Shown: positions 24,151-34,229 of the stretch, piece after piece
How positions within the stretch are numbered: position 1 is the first letter of the stretch
Layout: the number at the start of each line of letters is the position of its first letter
Assembly (NCBI RefSeq): GCF_016097555.1
Contig: NC_054699.1
Location: 8,194,516-8,258,515 of the forward strand
Length of the DNA: 64,000 bases
Origin: Gigantopelta aegis
Taxonomy: Eukaryota; Mollusca; Gastropoda; Neomphalida; Peltospiridae
Direction: 5' to 3'
Position numbers and translations under genes: made by a program
The notes under the pieces: model-generated
The model's database searches: none
What the model saw: only the letters and a program-made list of their open reading frames with translations
What the model was told of the DNA's origin: nothing

Positions 24151-25900
24151 GTAAATGAATATTTGTTGTAATAATAGTTTAGTGACTGCTTGCTTAAGCT
24201 TGTTATTGATAGGACAGTTGCATAAAAGAACAAGTGATAAAAAAATCACAAACATACGACGATGTACCAAACTATGGTACCTAGTTCTTTCTGCATTTTG
24301 TTTTTTAATGGTCCCAAACTTTCAAAACGTATCTGCAAAGTCTGATTTGGATTTGCCTCATTTCGGGAGTTTTGTGCTTTACTCCAGTATTAAACATAAT
24401 ATTAACCAGTGCATCTTCTCAGCCTGGTCAAAATTAATGAAGCGGTGTGGTTGCGAACAAGCTTTCATTCTGTCAAGCCAGTCCTAGTCAGGTCAGGTCA
24501 GGTCAGGTCAGGTCATAGGGCTTTACGTGCACATTCAGAACAAGCTGTTGTAGCACACGCCTATCCTGGGCGCAAGAGCTCCTCCGTCCAGGAAAGGTGG
24601 GGGGGGGGGGACCGCCTGCACTGGCAGGTGCAAGGGAGCACCAGCAGCCCGACCAAGGTCGGTGTGTGTGTGTGTGGGGGGGTGATGGTGCTATGGGATT
24701 TTGAATGGAGCAAAGTATTATGCCAAAGAGAGAAAAAGTGCGCAAATTTGGTTGAGGAAATTGGGCGCAATTTTGAACGGTCGGTCAAAAAGAAAGTTCC
24801 AGAGCTAGTATAGGTTTTGACATTAGTGGGAGTCCTGGGAGTGGCAGTCCTCCTATAGACGGTGAAGAAAAAATAGTCTTGTGTCGTGCTTGCATTGGTC
24901 ATACATACCTGACACATTCATGTATTCTTGTGTAGTGTGAATATTGTCAGTGTACACTGAAGGTCCACAGCATGTTGGTGAGGTGTAATCATTTTGAACA
25001 GACGAGGACAGATATGTTGACTTTTATTAAGAATTTTAATATGTTTACCTGTGATTCTTATATACTCAAAATGTTAATATACTTGTGATATACATTTCAC
25101 AGCTTTTTACGATGTTTTAATTTTCTATTGATGTTGATCATCGATTATCCTTATTTTCACCTTTTTCTGACACCCAATATGGATATATTTGTGATGGGGT
25201 GTCGTTAAACATTCATTCATCCATTCTGTGTCGCTCTACAGGTGACAGTGCAGGAGGAAACTTGGCTGCTGCCGTGACCATCAAGTTCCGAGACGAACGA
25301 ATAGAGCCGCGGATCAAAGCCCAGTTATTGATATACCCATCACTGCAAGTCTGCTCTCACTCGCTGCCGATGACTAAACAGCGACTAGCAGACTCTGCTG
25401 ACGAGTTCCTCTTTTTCTACGGCTTGCTGGGGATGTGGCTCAGTCTGAACAAACACCAGCAAGAGATGATGGAATCGGGAAAATACATCACTCCAGAGCT
25501 GGCTGAAAAATGCAAACGATTGGTCGACGTCGACCTTATTCCAGCCAATCTCGTTCAGAAAGGTTACGTCCGTGACGATCACGTGGCTACGCCAATAGAT
25601 GATGACGTCATATCTATGTCAAAACTGATAGAAGACCCGCGAGTTTCGCCCCTCCTTGTTGAAGATCTTTCAGAACTTCCGCCTGCGTACGTGTTCACTG
25701 TGCATTGGGATTATATACGAGACCATGGGATAATTTATGCCAAGAGACTGGAGAAGGCGGGAAACACAGTCGTGTGGCATCCTGAGACGGACACTTTCCA
25801 TGGCGTGTTGAACACGTGTCATACAGAACCTGTCTTTAAGACTTGTCCAAAACTCATAGGCAATATTACTGAGTTTTTAAAGAAACCATTTGCAGAATAG
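24031..25900 (+). CDS. Arylacetamide deacetylase / neutral cholesterol ester hydrolase-like, 5' truncated
   Basis: The family are alpha/beta-hydrolases (hormone-sensitive-lipase type) of the ER membrane that cleave acyl esters and amides of lipids and drugs. Two exons remain. The first (24031-24150) opens inside the gap with RLAPEHSFPKGFDDCVTATK; the second (25242-25900) starts at the nucleophile elbow GDSAGGNLAAAV. The triad is visible: Ser in GDSAG, Asp in HWDYIRDHG and His in DTFHGVL. The HGG oxyanion motif and the N-terminal membrane anchor would lie upstream and are missing. The C-terminus (FLKKPFAE, then a stop) has a normal length for the family. Which member (AADAC, AADACL or NCEH1) cannot be told from this part. 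About 8 kb separate it from RB1 exon 1. Confidence 0.92.
24488..24680. repeat. (AGGTC)n run and flanking probable dispersed repeat
   Basis: CAGGTCAGGTCAGGTCAGGTCA, followed by CATAGGGCTTTACGTGCACA, a C-run context and (GT)n. Probably a dispersed repeat in the AADAC-like intron; family not known. Confidence 0.45.
25170..25230 (+). mobile_element. SINE-3 3' tail fragment
   Basis: ACACCCAATATGG...GGGGTGTCGTTAAACATTCA, then TTCATCC, the same (ATTC)n tail type as the element at 32877. Confidence 0.6.
25242..25900 (+). CDS. AADAC-like, last exon
   Basis: Acceptor gctctacag; 219 codons including TAG at 25898-25900. Holds the catalytic Ser, Asp and His motifs. A SINE tail (GGGGTGTCGTTAAACATTCA) lies just upstream of the acceptor and supplies part of its surroundings. 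Confidence 0.95.
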
Positions 25901-26308
25901 ATTACATGTAAATATAGCATCCGTGTATAGAAATAATAACTAGTATTAAAACAGCCATACCTTAATAAGCCTAATTAGAGGACAGTTTCTTTCTTTTTTA
26001 AAATCAGGTTGTCATAGTAATTAAACATTTCTTTATAAGAAACCAAAGTCTATTTTGAGTGTTGTTGTTGTTGTTGCTGCCTATATTGTTTGATTTGTTT
26101 TGGGACGTTTTTGTTGTTTTTGTATATTTTTTAAAACTATTATTATTATTATTATTATTATTTAAAAACAAATTTACGATATATAAATTGTTTAAGTTTA
26201 ATATATCTTGAAGGGGAAATTACATGGTCATGTGATTTAAAACTACCAAAGGTATTCTAAAAAAAAACATCTCCAGAAATGATATTGCACCCTGGCAACA
26301 TATATATA

Positions 26309-26457
26309 GAGAATAATACATGAGTGGCCATTAGATACCATTTATCTCACAGCGAGTTGTTTTAAAATGTATCTAACGAGCGAAAGCGAGTTTGATACGT
26401 TTTTAAAGACGAGTTGTGAGATAGATGGTATCTAACGGATACGAATGTATTATTCTA
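26309..26457. mobile_element. Foldback MITE, about 150 bases
   Basis: The left arm AGAATAATACATGAGTGGCC then ATTAGATACCATTTATCTCA and the right arm are near-perfect inverted copies around a short centre (AACGAGCGAAAGCGAGTT). A second, interrupted copy lies at 32849-33330. Confidence 0.8.
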
Positions 26458-26774
26458 TTTCTTACATATCCTCAAAAACCAGGTTTTAAGCAAATTGTAT
26501 TATCATTTTGCGTCACAGACTCATGATTGTCAGGTTAACTATACGTCACAGTGTAATCTATTTCCACCGTGTTGTTTTTCATTGGCTGCATGGCACTGGT
26601 GACCTGGTCATCACTTAGGAGCAGCCAGTCGAATGTCTTGAAATTGTTAACACACAGGTGTGTAAGAAAAACATTTAATGGTTCATGGGACACTATCATT
26701 TGTGGAGTTATTCCTAGAGCTATGCCTCGGGTTATTTCCTGAGTTCATATATGACAGTTCATATAGTTATTGTT

Positions 26775-26995
26775 GAACAAGGGAAGAAGAAGGAAATGTT
26801 TTATTTAACGACGTACTCAACACATTTTATTTACGGTTATATGGTTATGGACCACACAGATTTTGAGGGAGGAAACCCGCTGTCGCCACTTCATGGGCTA
26901 CTCCTTTCGATTGGCAGCAAGGGATCTTTTATATGCACCATCCCACAGACAGGATACCACATACCACGGCCTTTGATATACCAGTCGTGGTGTGT
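26775..26995 (-). mobile_element. SINE, tail 1, head truncated
   Basis: AAATGTTTTATTTAACGACG to the body and AGTCGTGGTG; the head is missing. Confidence 0.75.
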
Positions 26996-27049
26996 TGAAC
27001 AAGGGATAATCATTTCTTTAATGAAAACTCCACCGTTTCGATTTAGATC

Positions 27050-27590
27050 TTCTGTCAACGTTCCTTTGAAGTGTATTGTCTCCTACAGTTTTGATTGAAT
27101 TGTTCTGAAACTTGGTACAATGATCCTCCACAAACTAACAGAGATATTTAGAAACTTTTTTTAATTTTTATTAAATTAAAAAATAATTAAATTGAAAATT
27201 CAAAAGTCTATCTTATCCTACAGGTTTGATTGGATAGTTCTGAAATTTAGTGTAACTTATTCTCAGGGGGTAATCTTCACAAACTAATAGAGAGATATTT
27301 TGAAAAAGTTTGAACGTTTAATTTTTTAATTTTTATGAAATGTTATTAAATATTTGATAGTTCTGAAGCTTGGTACTACTTTTCTCTGGATCAGTATTCA
27401 CAAACTAATAAAGAGATGTTTTGAAACTTTTGAATTTTTATTAAATTTAAGCAGTTTAAATAGAAAATGAAAATATAAAAGTGTATCTTCTCCTAGAATT
27501 TTGATCGAAACTTGGTATTTTGATTCTAATGGAGTTTATTTTGCAATTTAGGAACCTTTATTTAAAAAAAAAAAAAAAATTAACATAAAT
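27050..27590. repeat. Degenerate tandem repeat, about four units
   Basis: TCCTACAGTTTTGATTGAAT then TGTTCTGAAACTTGGTAC and CACAAACTAA...AGAGATATTT recur about every 120-135 bases with heavy divergence. Part of the 8 kb between the AADAC-like gene and RB1 exon 1. Confidence 0.6.
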
Positions 27591-27814
27591 TAAACAAATT
27601 CTTAAACCTGACATATGGATGTTCTAAGGTCTTCTTTACAACTTAATTAATTATCTTCTACTGACAAAATAGAAAATTAAATAGTGGAAATCTCTCATTA
27701 ACATAGTTTATGAATTTTCTATTGATCCGATTGTATAGATTTATGGATATATTTAACAAGTAGGAACAAGATTTAACGGCCCTGTTATTTATGTAGTTTC
27801 AAATAAGTTTGGGT

Positions 27815-27882
27815 TTTGTTTTATTTAACGACACGACTAAACCACATTGATTAATTAATCATTGGCTATTGGATGTCGAGGT
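27815..27882 (-). mobile_element. SINE tail fragment
   Basis: TTTATTTAACGACACGACTA then ATTGGCTATTGGATGTCGA, tail 2 type. Confidence 0.65.
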
Positions 27883-27905
27883 TATTCACCATCATTAACT
27901 CCATG

Positions 27906-28116
27906 CAGTGCCAGATTTATAAGGGGGCAATTGCCCCGGGCCCCCCTGCCAGAGCTCCCCCCCCCCCCCCGACAAAGGACTTCCTTTATAAAAAAAAAAG
28001 TAATAATTATAAAATTAGTTCTTTTTTTTATTATTTGTCATGTAATTTAATTTCTATGTTGAGGGGCCCCCGAACCTGAAGTGCCCCGGGCTCCCCAAGG
28101 TCTAAATCCGGCTCTG
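27906..28116. mobile_element. hAT-type MITE with 8-bp target duplication
   Basis: Ends CAGTGCCAGATTTA and TAAATCCGGCTCTG (inverted), with ACTCCATG on both sides (27898-27905, 28117-28124). 211 bases, GC-rich ends, no transposase. An 8-base duplication and CAG..CTG ends are typical of hAT. Confidence 0.88.
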
Positions 28117-28367
28117 ACTCCATGCAGTTCAATACAAGTTCTATGTCAGAATATATTCTGTGAAAATACAACACTATCGAGAGGGTCATGTGACTACTAA
28201 TTTTAGGGAGTGCTCACAACTGACAAGTACCGTATAAAAAATCAACATAGGTCGACCACAAATGTTTTCAGTTAACAGCCACCATGCCCGACCACCGCCC
28301 CATGTTGCTGTTATACAGGTTGCACTATACCACTTGCACAGTTATCAGTTAGCATTACATATAACAA

Positions 28368-28756
28368 ACCGGCCTCGGTGGCGTCGTGGTTAGGCCATCG
28401 GTCTACATGCTGGTAGGTACTGGGTTCGGATCTCAGTCGAGGCATGGGATTTTTAATCCAGATACCGACTCCAAACCCTGAGTGAGTGCTCCACAAGGCT
28501 CAATTGGTAGGTGTAAACCACTTGAACCGACCAGTGATCCATAACTGGTTCAACAAAGGCCATGGTTTGTGCTATCCTGCCTGTGGGAAGCGCAACTAAA
28601 AGATCCCTTGCTGCTAATCGGAAAGAGTAGCCCATGAAGTGGCGACAACGGGTTTCCTCTCAAAATCTGTGTGGTCCTTAACCATATGTCTGACGCCATA
28701 TAACCGTAAATAAAATGTGTTGAGTGCGTCATTAAATAAAACATTTCTTTCTTTCT
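28368..28756 (+). mobile_element. SINE, head 2 with tail 1, 13-bp target duplication
   Basis: Head 2 is GGCCTCGGTGGCGTCGTGGT then TAGGCCATCGGTCT (A box) and GGGTTCGGATCTCAG (B box). Its 3' end is that of the head 1/tail 1 SINEs. TTACATATAACAA flanks it at 28355-28367 and 28757-28769. Confidence 0.93.
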
Positions 28757-28904
28757 TTACATATAACAATAAACCAATGGGTTATTTAAATACTACAGAG
28801 GTCAACCTACGTGTAATCATCAAAGAAAGATATCAAAAAGCATATCAGAATTTTGTAGTATTTTTTTAATGAGGAACTATTCCCTAAACCGCTACAATAA
28901 GTAA

Positions 28905-29150
28905 CGATACAACAACTGGTGGTGTGTTTCCTCAAACATTGGTAATTCTGACTTGTAGTCATCTGAGGAAAGCCGCTACATTTTGCCTAATGCAGCATGG
29001 GATCTTTTATATACACTTTCCCACAGACAAGAAAGCACACACCACGGCCTTAGACCAGTTGTGGTGCACTGGTTAGAACGAGAGAGAAAAAAACTCAGTC
29101 AGCTGACTGCATGCCCTCGAGCGAGCACTCAACCGACTGAGCTAAATCCC
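28905..29150 (-). mobile_element. SINE, variant head
   Basis: Minus strand, head CGGGATTTAGCTCAGTCGGT then TGAGTGCTCGC, which is tRNA-like. The tail is incomplete. Confidence 0.75.
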
Positions 29151-29179
29151 GTCTCTACTTTCAAACAACGCATCCTGTA

Positions 29180-30185
29180 ATTAGTATGAGCATGGTGATA
29201 AAAACATTATCCACCCCCCCCCCCCCCCCCACCCCCGCTCCCTTGCACTATTAATGCATTTTATTACCCAGATGTCACGTTTGTGTTTATGTAATAATAC
29301 ATCAATAAAAGATTGATTTGTTAATCGTTGGCTATTGGATGTGAAACATTTAATAATTCTGACGTATAGGCCCATAATTATGATATAAAGGCGTTTTGTT
29401 TTAAAGCGATTTTTAAAGAAAAATTAGCATTTACAAACCTGCTTTACTTTTTCACATCCATATTTAGAATAGTGTTTTAATACTATAACATGTTTCAACA
29501 TGCCATAAAAAATGTGTTTTTGTAAAACCAACGAAGGATATGATATCTAACTTTAGGCAAATTATATGTACATTAAAGATGGAGGTGTTACAACAGCCAT
29601 AAGATCTTCAACATGTTCAATATATTAACTTTACCGTTCAGAGGGAAAAACCTTTGAAAATTGTCTACTTGTTTTGGAAAAACATATAGGGCAGAACTGA
29701 CATGCTTTGTAAATTCGGCTCACAATGTTTTAATAATCCTGATTAAGAATTGATCTACTGCAATGACTTTTATAAGCGATTTTAAAACAATTTTAAAAGA
29801 AAATTATTTATTAAAGGAGAACTCAAGTCAAATATGAGCCTTATGTGTTGGAAAGATGCATACCCGGACCACCAACAAATACTGACACTTTAAGAAATGA
29901 AAAATGCGTATTTTTAGAATTTTAGTGATTATTCCTGCTAACTGGGGGCAGCCATTTTGTTTCTTTTTCGTCGCGTTCGGTACTCTAGCTTAGGAGGAAA
30001 TGACGTCGGCTCCTACCAACTCCTGTACGCACAGTGTAAACAAACGCAGTAATTTACGACAAGGCGATTCGCTTTCATCAATCTGACTTAAATGACTTGA
30101 TAATATAATCAACTATTTAACTAAATATATTTCATTGTGCATTGGCAGAATGAAATGGGGTTATAGTATATTTCTCTCTTCAAAG
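29180..30185. other. No gene seen; possible unclassified element
   Basis: TTAAAGGAGAACTCAAGTCA at 29813 looks like a transposon end, but its partner was not found. The rest is AT-rich with nothing recognised. Confidence 0.3.
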
Positions 30186-30192
30186 TCAAAAG

Positions 30193-30250
30193 AAAAATGA
30201 ATGAATGAATGAATGAATGTTTAACGACACCCCAGCACGAAAAACCAAAG
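30193..30250 (-). mobile_element. SINE-3 tail fragment
   Basis: (GAAT)n then GTTTAACGACACCCCAGCAC, as in the element at 32877. Confidence 0.65.
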
Positions 30251-30599
30251 AAAAAATGCGTACTGTTAGTCCTATTGGTAGGAGGAAAAACGACCACCCA
30301 CGTGATATTTTTCTTTTCTTTGGGACTACGTAATTGGTCAGTTCAATGATTTTAGATAGGAAAGTCTACTTTTCATTCATTCCTTTTTTTACTTTGAACT
30401 ATAAAACTCATTAGTTATATCAAGAAAATATATAAATGCATAAATACACAAATACACAGGTGAACAATGGTGACACATAATGAAATAAGGTGCAATGGAA
30501 AGTAAGTAAGCAATAAACAAATAAATAAATACATACATAAATAATAATAATCTTTATAAGTAAATACATAAATAAGATAACTACAGTGTTGTTTTTTAA

Positions 30600-31850
30600 C
30601 TGGGTAGCTTGATACAGATAATTTCCTAAACTGTTTAATGTTATTAATAGAAAATAGTTGAATAGATTTTTAAACAGATGGGTTTTTCCAACAATAAGGT
30701 TTTATATATGACCTTAATTCACTATAAAATGGACATACCAGTACAAAGTGAAATTCATCTTCAATATCTTTATCACAAATTAAACATAATCTATTTTATC
30801 TGCCAGTTTCAATAGCTAGAGTTTGTGATGATAGAGGTATCTTGTTATGGCTTTCCTAAGTCGCTCTGGGATGTATTTAGACAAGTAATATTGCAAAGCA
30901 TAAATATCAATGTAATGTAAGTAATGTGTGCATTTAGTGGAATCTGAGATTTGAGCTCTAATGACTTGTTGGGATTGGTCTATTATTCTCTGTTTAATGA
31001 GTGTTAACCGCATTGGGTCTAGCTGTTGATGGGTCCATAAATAACTAAATCCTAGCATGTTTAGTTCGTGTTTTATTTGATATGCCCAGCTGTTTTTATT
31101 TTTATTTTCAGCACAATGGTACAAATATAAATAACAATTTTTGAGAATGCAGTTATCTGTGTTCAGAAGCTTAGACCAGTACTTTATCATGTTAAATACT
31201 CTATTAGTGCGTAATGGGAGGCGGCCGAGTTCAGCATACACCATAGAATTATTAGTAGATCGTTTAACCCCAAGCGGGTTTTTACAACAAATAAGATGTA
31301 CTCTTTCAATAATATCTCCTTTATAAGATCCCCATACCTCTGAAGCATAACATACAATACATGTGATATAACAGTCAAACAATGATAACAATGTTTCAAT
31401 ATTTAACTTCAAAGGTTTTGTTTTAGAATGCAAGGCAAATAAAACTTTTCTACCTTGGTCTGCTAAGTGTTTCACTGCAACTGTGAATTTATTATTATAG
31501 TACAACATAAATCCTAGATACGAAAAACTCTCAACCAATTCTAATATTTTACCGTTATAAATTCATTTCTCTGTACTACTAATTTCCCCACCATTTCTGA
31601 AAATCACTTAAGTTTTATTAATAATAATTTAAATTCCCCATTCAGCTTACTAATCAAATAAACTATCTAACATATGTTGCAGGCCTTGCACGTTCAGAAA
31701 AAAAAGCACCAAATCATCGGCATACATCAACAGAAAAAGACTGATATTTTTATATTCAAATGGAAAACATACTTTCTCAATAAAATTAATTTCAAAATCG
31801 TTAAATGTTAATTTGGGGTAAGTAATTGATTTAGTCTCTGGGTGTGCTAC
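30600..31850 (-). mobile_element. LINE (non-LTR retrotransposon) 3' fragment
   Basis: The RT palm motif MYADDLVLFFLN lies at about 31690-31730. It is followed by the RT thumb region (SFSYLGFMLYYNNKF, ASEVWGS, LGRLPLR) in an open stretch of 240 codons (31538-30816), and then, past a stop, by a C-terminal zinc-knuckle-like CLICDKDIEDEFHFVLVCPF. The YADD part is in another frame with several stops, so the copy is dead and 5' truncated. Related in layout to the LINE at 54-59 kb but a different subfamily. Confidence 0.88.
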
Positions 31851-32069
31851 TTTCTGATGATAACGATTCCACTGACATAATAAGCTAATTGCAGGTTAGT
31901 ACGTTTGTGTAGCTGGACATAATGCTATCTCAAATTTAAGAGAAAAAAAACGATGGTTACTATGTTTTATTATTATTTAGAACTACTAGTACTACTAGAA
32001 GGATGTATTTAGAGAACATTTGGCAGTTTATCAGATGAGTCAGTTCGCATAATTACCGACATACACCAC

Positions 32070-32272
32070 AACTGGTCAAAGGCCGTGGTATGTGCTTTCC
32101 TGTCTGTGGGAAACTGCATACAAAAGATCCCTTGCTACTAATGAAAAAATGTAGCGGATTTCCTCTCTTAGATTATATGCCATAATTACCAAATGTTTGA
32201 CATCCAATAGCCGATGATTAATTAATCAATATGCCCTAGTGGTGTCGTTAAACTAAACAAACTTTAACTTTT
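32070..32272 (+). mobile_element. SINE, head truncated, tail 2
   Basis: CACAACTGGTCAAAGGCCGT through the body to GTCGTTAAACTAAACAAACT then TTAACTTTTG. Confidence 0.8.
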
Positions 32273-32713
32273 GTTACCCACATAGTAACTAATGGAACAA
32301 ATAACACAATTGTCATGCAGAGATATTGCAGTTCTTCTAAAATTCAGTTCATAATTGCTTTTAGTAATGATTAAAGATCGCTCATAATTATATTCACCGA
32401 GATGTGTATTGTACTTACAATTTGTCAAACTATTGTTTTGTGAATGGCAGTCCTCTTGCAAATGGATTATATTAGGAAGGACTCAATCGACCTGGATTGT
32501 GACAGGGTTTTGTTTTAAAGATAAAAGACAGTTGACAATATAACGATTCACAACTTGCTAAAATATCCCTTTCACTCTAATATATGTGCAGAAATACCAT
32601 TTTGATCAAAACTGCATGTTGTCATTCAGATGTAGGTCTTGGTGGTGTAGTGTAGTCATCGGAGTTAAAGCTGGTAGGTAATGGGTTCGAGTTTAACGAC
32701 GATTTATATTTAT

Positions 32714-32715
<2 letters not shown>

Positions 32716-32748
<33 letters not shown>

Positions 32749-32756
32749 TTTTTTTT
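32716..32756. repeat. Poly(T) tract
   Basis: About 40 bases of nearly pure T. Confidence 0.9.
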
Positions 32757-32848
32757 AATACATGAGCTGATCCGGGATTTTAAATACGGAGGCTTGTATC
32801 TTTAGTTGTTACACTTAAAATTTAAAACACAAACAATACTTAAAATAC

Positions 32849-33330
32849 AGAGAATATTACATGAGTGGTCGTTGGAATGAATGAATGAATGAATGAATGA
32901 ATGATTGTTTAACGACACCCCAGCACGAAAAATACATCGGCTATTGGGTGTCAAACTGTGGTAATGCAAACAAATAAGGTGATGATCAACATCAATATAA
33001 AAATTCATGATTTAAATAAAAACAGTGTAAAGAACTGTACAAAAATACAAATATCACAGATAGATACTGACTTTTACTCAAAATTTCAATTGTATCTCGA
33101 AGAAAACAAGAGGATTTGTGCTGTATTGGCCATTCTTAAAGAGAATGTTACACCCCTGCACCACGGTGAGGTTACAGCACGTGCAGGGGAGAGTGGTCGT
33201 TGGATAACATTTATCTTAATTACAACAAGCTATTTGTAAAACATAATTTAAGCAAGTTGGATACCTTCTGATACGTGTTGAAAGACAAATATAAATAGTG
33301 TTTATAGGACACGAATGCAATATATTCTAT
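32849..33330. mobile_element. Foldback MITE, second copy, split by SINE-3
   Basis: Left part AGAATATTACATGAGTGGTC GTTGGA, then the insert, then GTCGTTGGATAACATTTATC to AATGCAATATATTCTATTTC. Outer parts match the foldback element at 26309. Confidence 0.7.
32877..33190 (-). mobile_element. SINE-3, full length, 14-bp target duplication
   Basis: GAGTGGTCGTTGGA lies on both sides (32863-32876, 33191-33204). On the minus strand it begins CCCTGCACGTGCTGTAACCT, and it ends GGGGTGTCGTTAAACAATCA followed by (TTCA)n. 314 bases. Different head and tail from the SINEs with heads 1 and 2. Confidence 0.88.
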
Positions 33331-33929
33331 TTCTCACATTTTCTAAAAACCAAAACCAAAACACACACACACACACACACACACAAAACAACAATACAAA
33401 AACTAACAAAACCCAATACCCCATCCCCCAAAAAAAACCCACCTAAACAAACAAAAACAAAAGCAAAACACACCAACCAAGTTTAAAACAGATTTAAGCA
33501 TCTTTCCCAACTTATTTACGGCATTCGCACTTGCAGTTAATAAACTTATATAAGCACAGAACAATAAAAAAATTGGGAAACTTCGTTATAGAGCAATCAG
33601 TTTCGATCGGACATATTTCATTGAATGGTATGGCTGTGGAAACGAGTTATTACAGTGCAACAATCAATCACAAATCTTAAAAATGATTTCTGGTACAAGG
33701 TTGGAGACGAAAATTATCCACAAACGGTTGGTCATTATGTTCTTCTAGAAACCACACTGCACGCAGTTATATTAATGAAACAGCTTCTGAGAATTGAATC
33801 CAAACCGCATTTTACATGATATTTTTTCTTGACAAGAGTACAAATGTGTTAACTTATTTTTTATTGTTAAAAAACAATATTGGTCTATCTACGCAGATGC
33901 TTCTTGCATTATAGGAGGGATTTGCAAAA

Positions 33930-34179
33930 AACGAACAAACTGTGGCGCGAAATTGATCCATTTGACCTTTATCCTCTGATGACCTGGCAAACCGAACTTG
34001 TGGTAACCAATGAATTGCCGCATAACCATTTAGCGCGCTATTTCGCCAGTTTCTGTGTAGCGTAATAATTTTGTACACAACAGTAATCAAGAAATCCTCA
34101 TTTGTCTTTGTTGAAAGTTATCGATGATTATTAATATTATCTTGAACAAGCAGACTACGTATTGTAGTATCTGAATATT
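33930..34179 (+). promoter_or_regulatory. Candidate RB1 promoter/5' leader with E2F-like sites
   Basis: GGCGCGAAA at 33944-33952 is the reverse complement of TTTCGCGCC, a full match to the E2F consensus TTTSSCGC. About 90 bases further on, TTTAGCGCGCTATTTCGCC (34029-34047) holds two weaker E2F-like cores. The region is richer in CpG than its surroundings and lies 130-240 bases before the predicted RB1 start codon. Vertebrate RB1 has an E2F site in its promoter and represses itself, so feedback control is plausible here. Transcription start not determined. Confidence 0.5.
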
Positions 34180-34229
34180 ATGGCCAGTGAAACTCAGGCA
34201 AGCAGTATTACAGAATGGACTGATGTATC
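34180..34229 (+). CDS. RB1: RB1 exon 1 (candidate, start codon)
   Basis: ATG opens MASETQASSITEWTDV and the exon ends TC|gtaagt, a consensus donor in phase 2. The A at the start of exon 2 completes a TCA codon. No similarity is expected, because RB1 N-termini diverge fast. Support comes from phase, donor quality and the E2F-like sites just upstream. Confidence 0.65.

Noticed and set aside
24409-24917. Open frames in the AADAC-like intron (both strands)
   Set aside because: They cover simple repeats (AGGTC)n, G/C runs and (GT)n, with no recognisable domain.
28381-28460. Functional tRNA genes
   Set aside because: The A and B boxes belong to SINE heads. The body that follows is the shared SINE core, and no cloverleaf with intact acceptor stem is apparent by eye.
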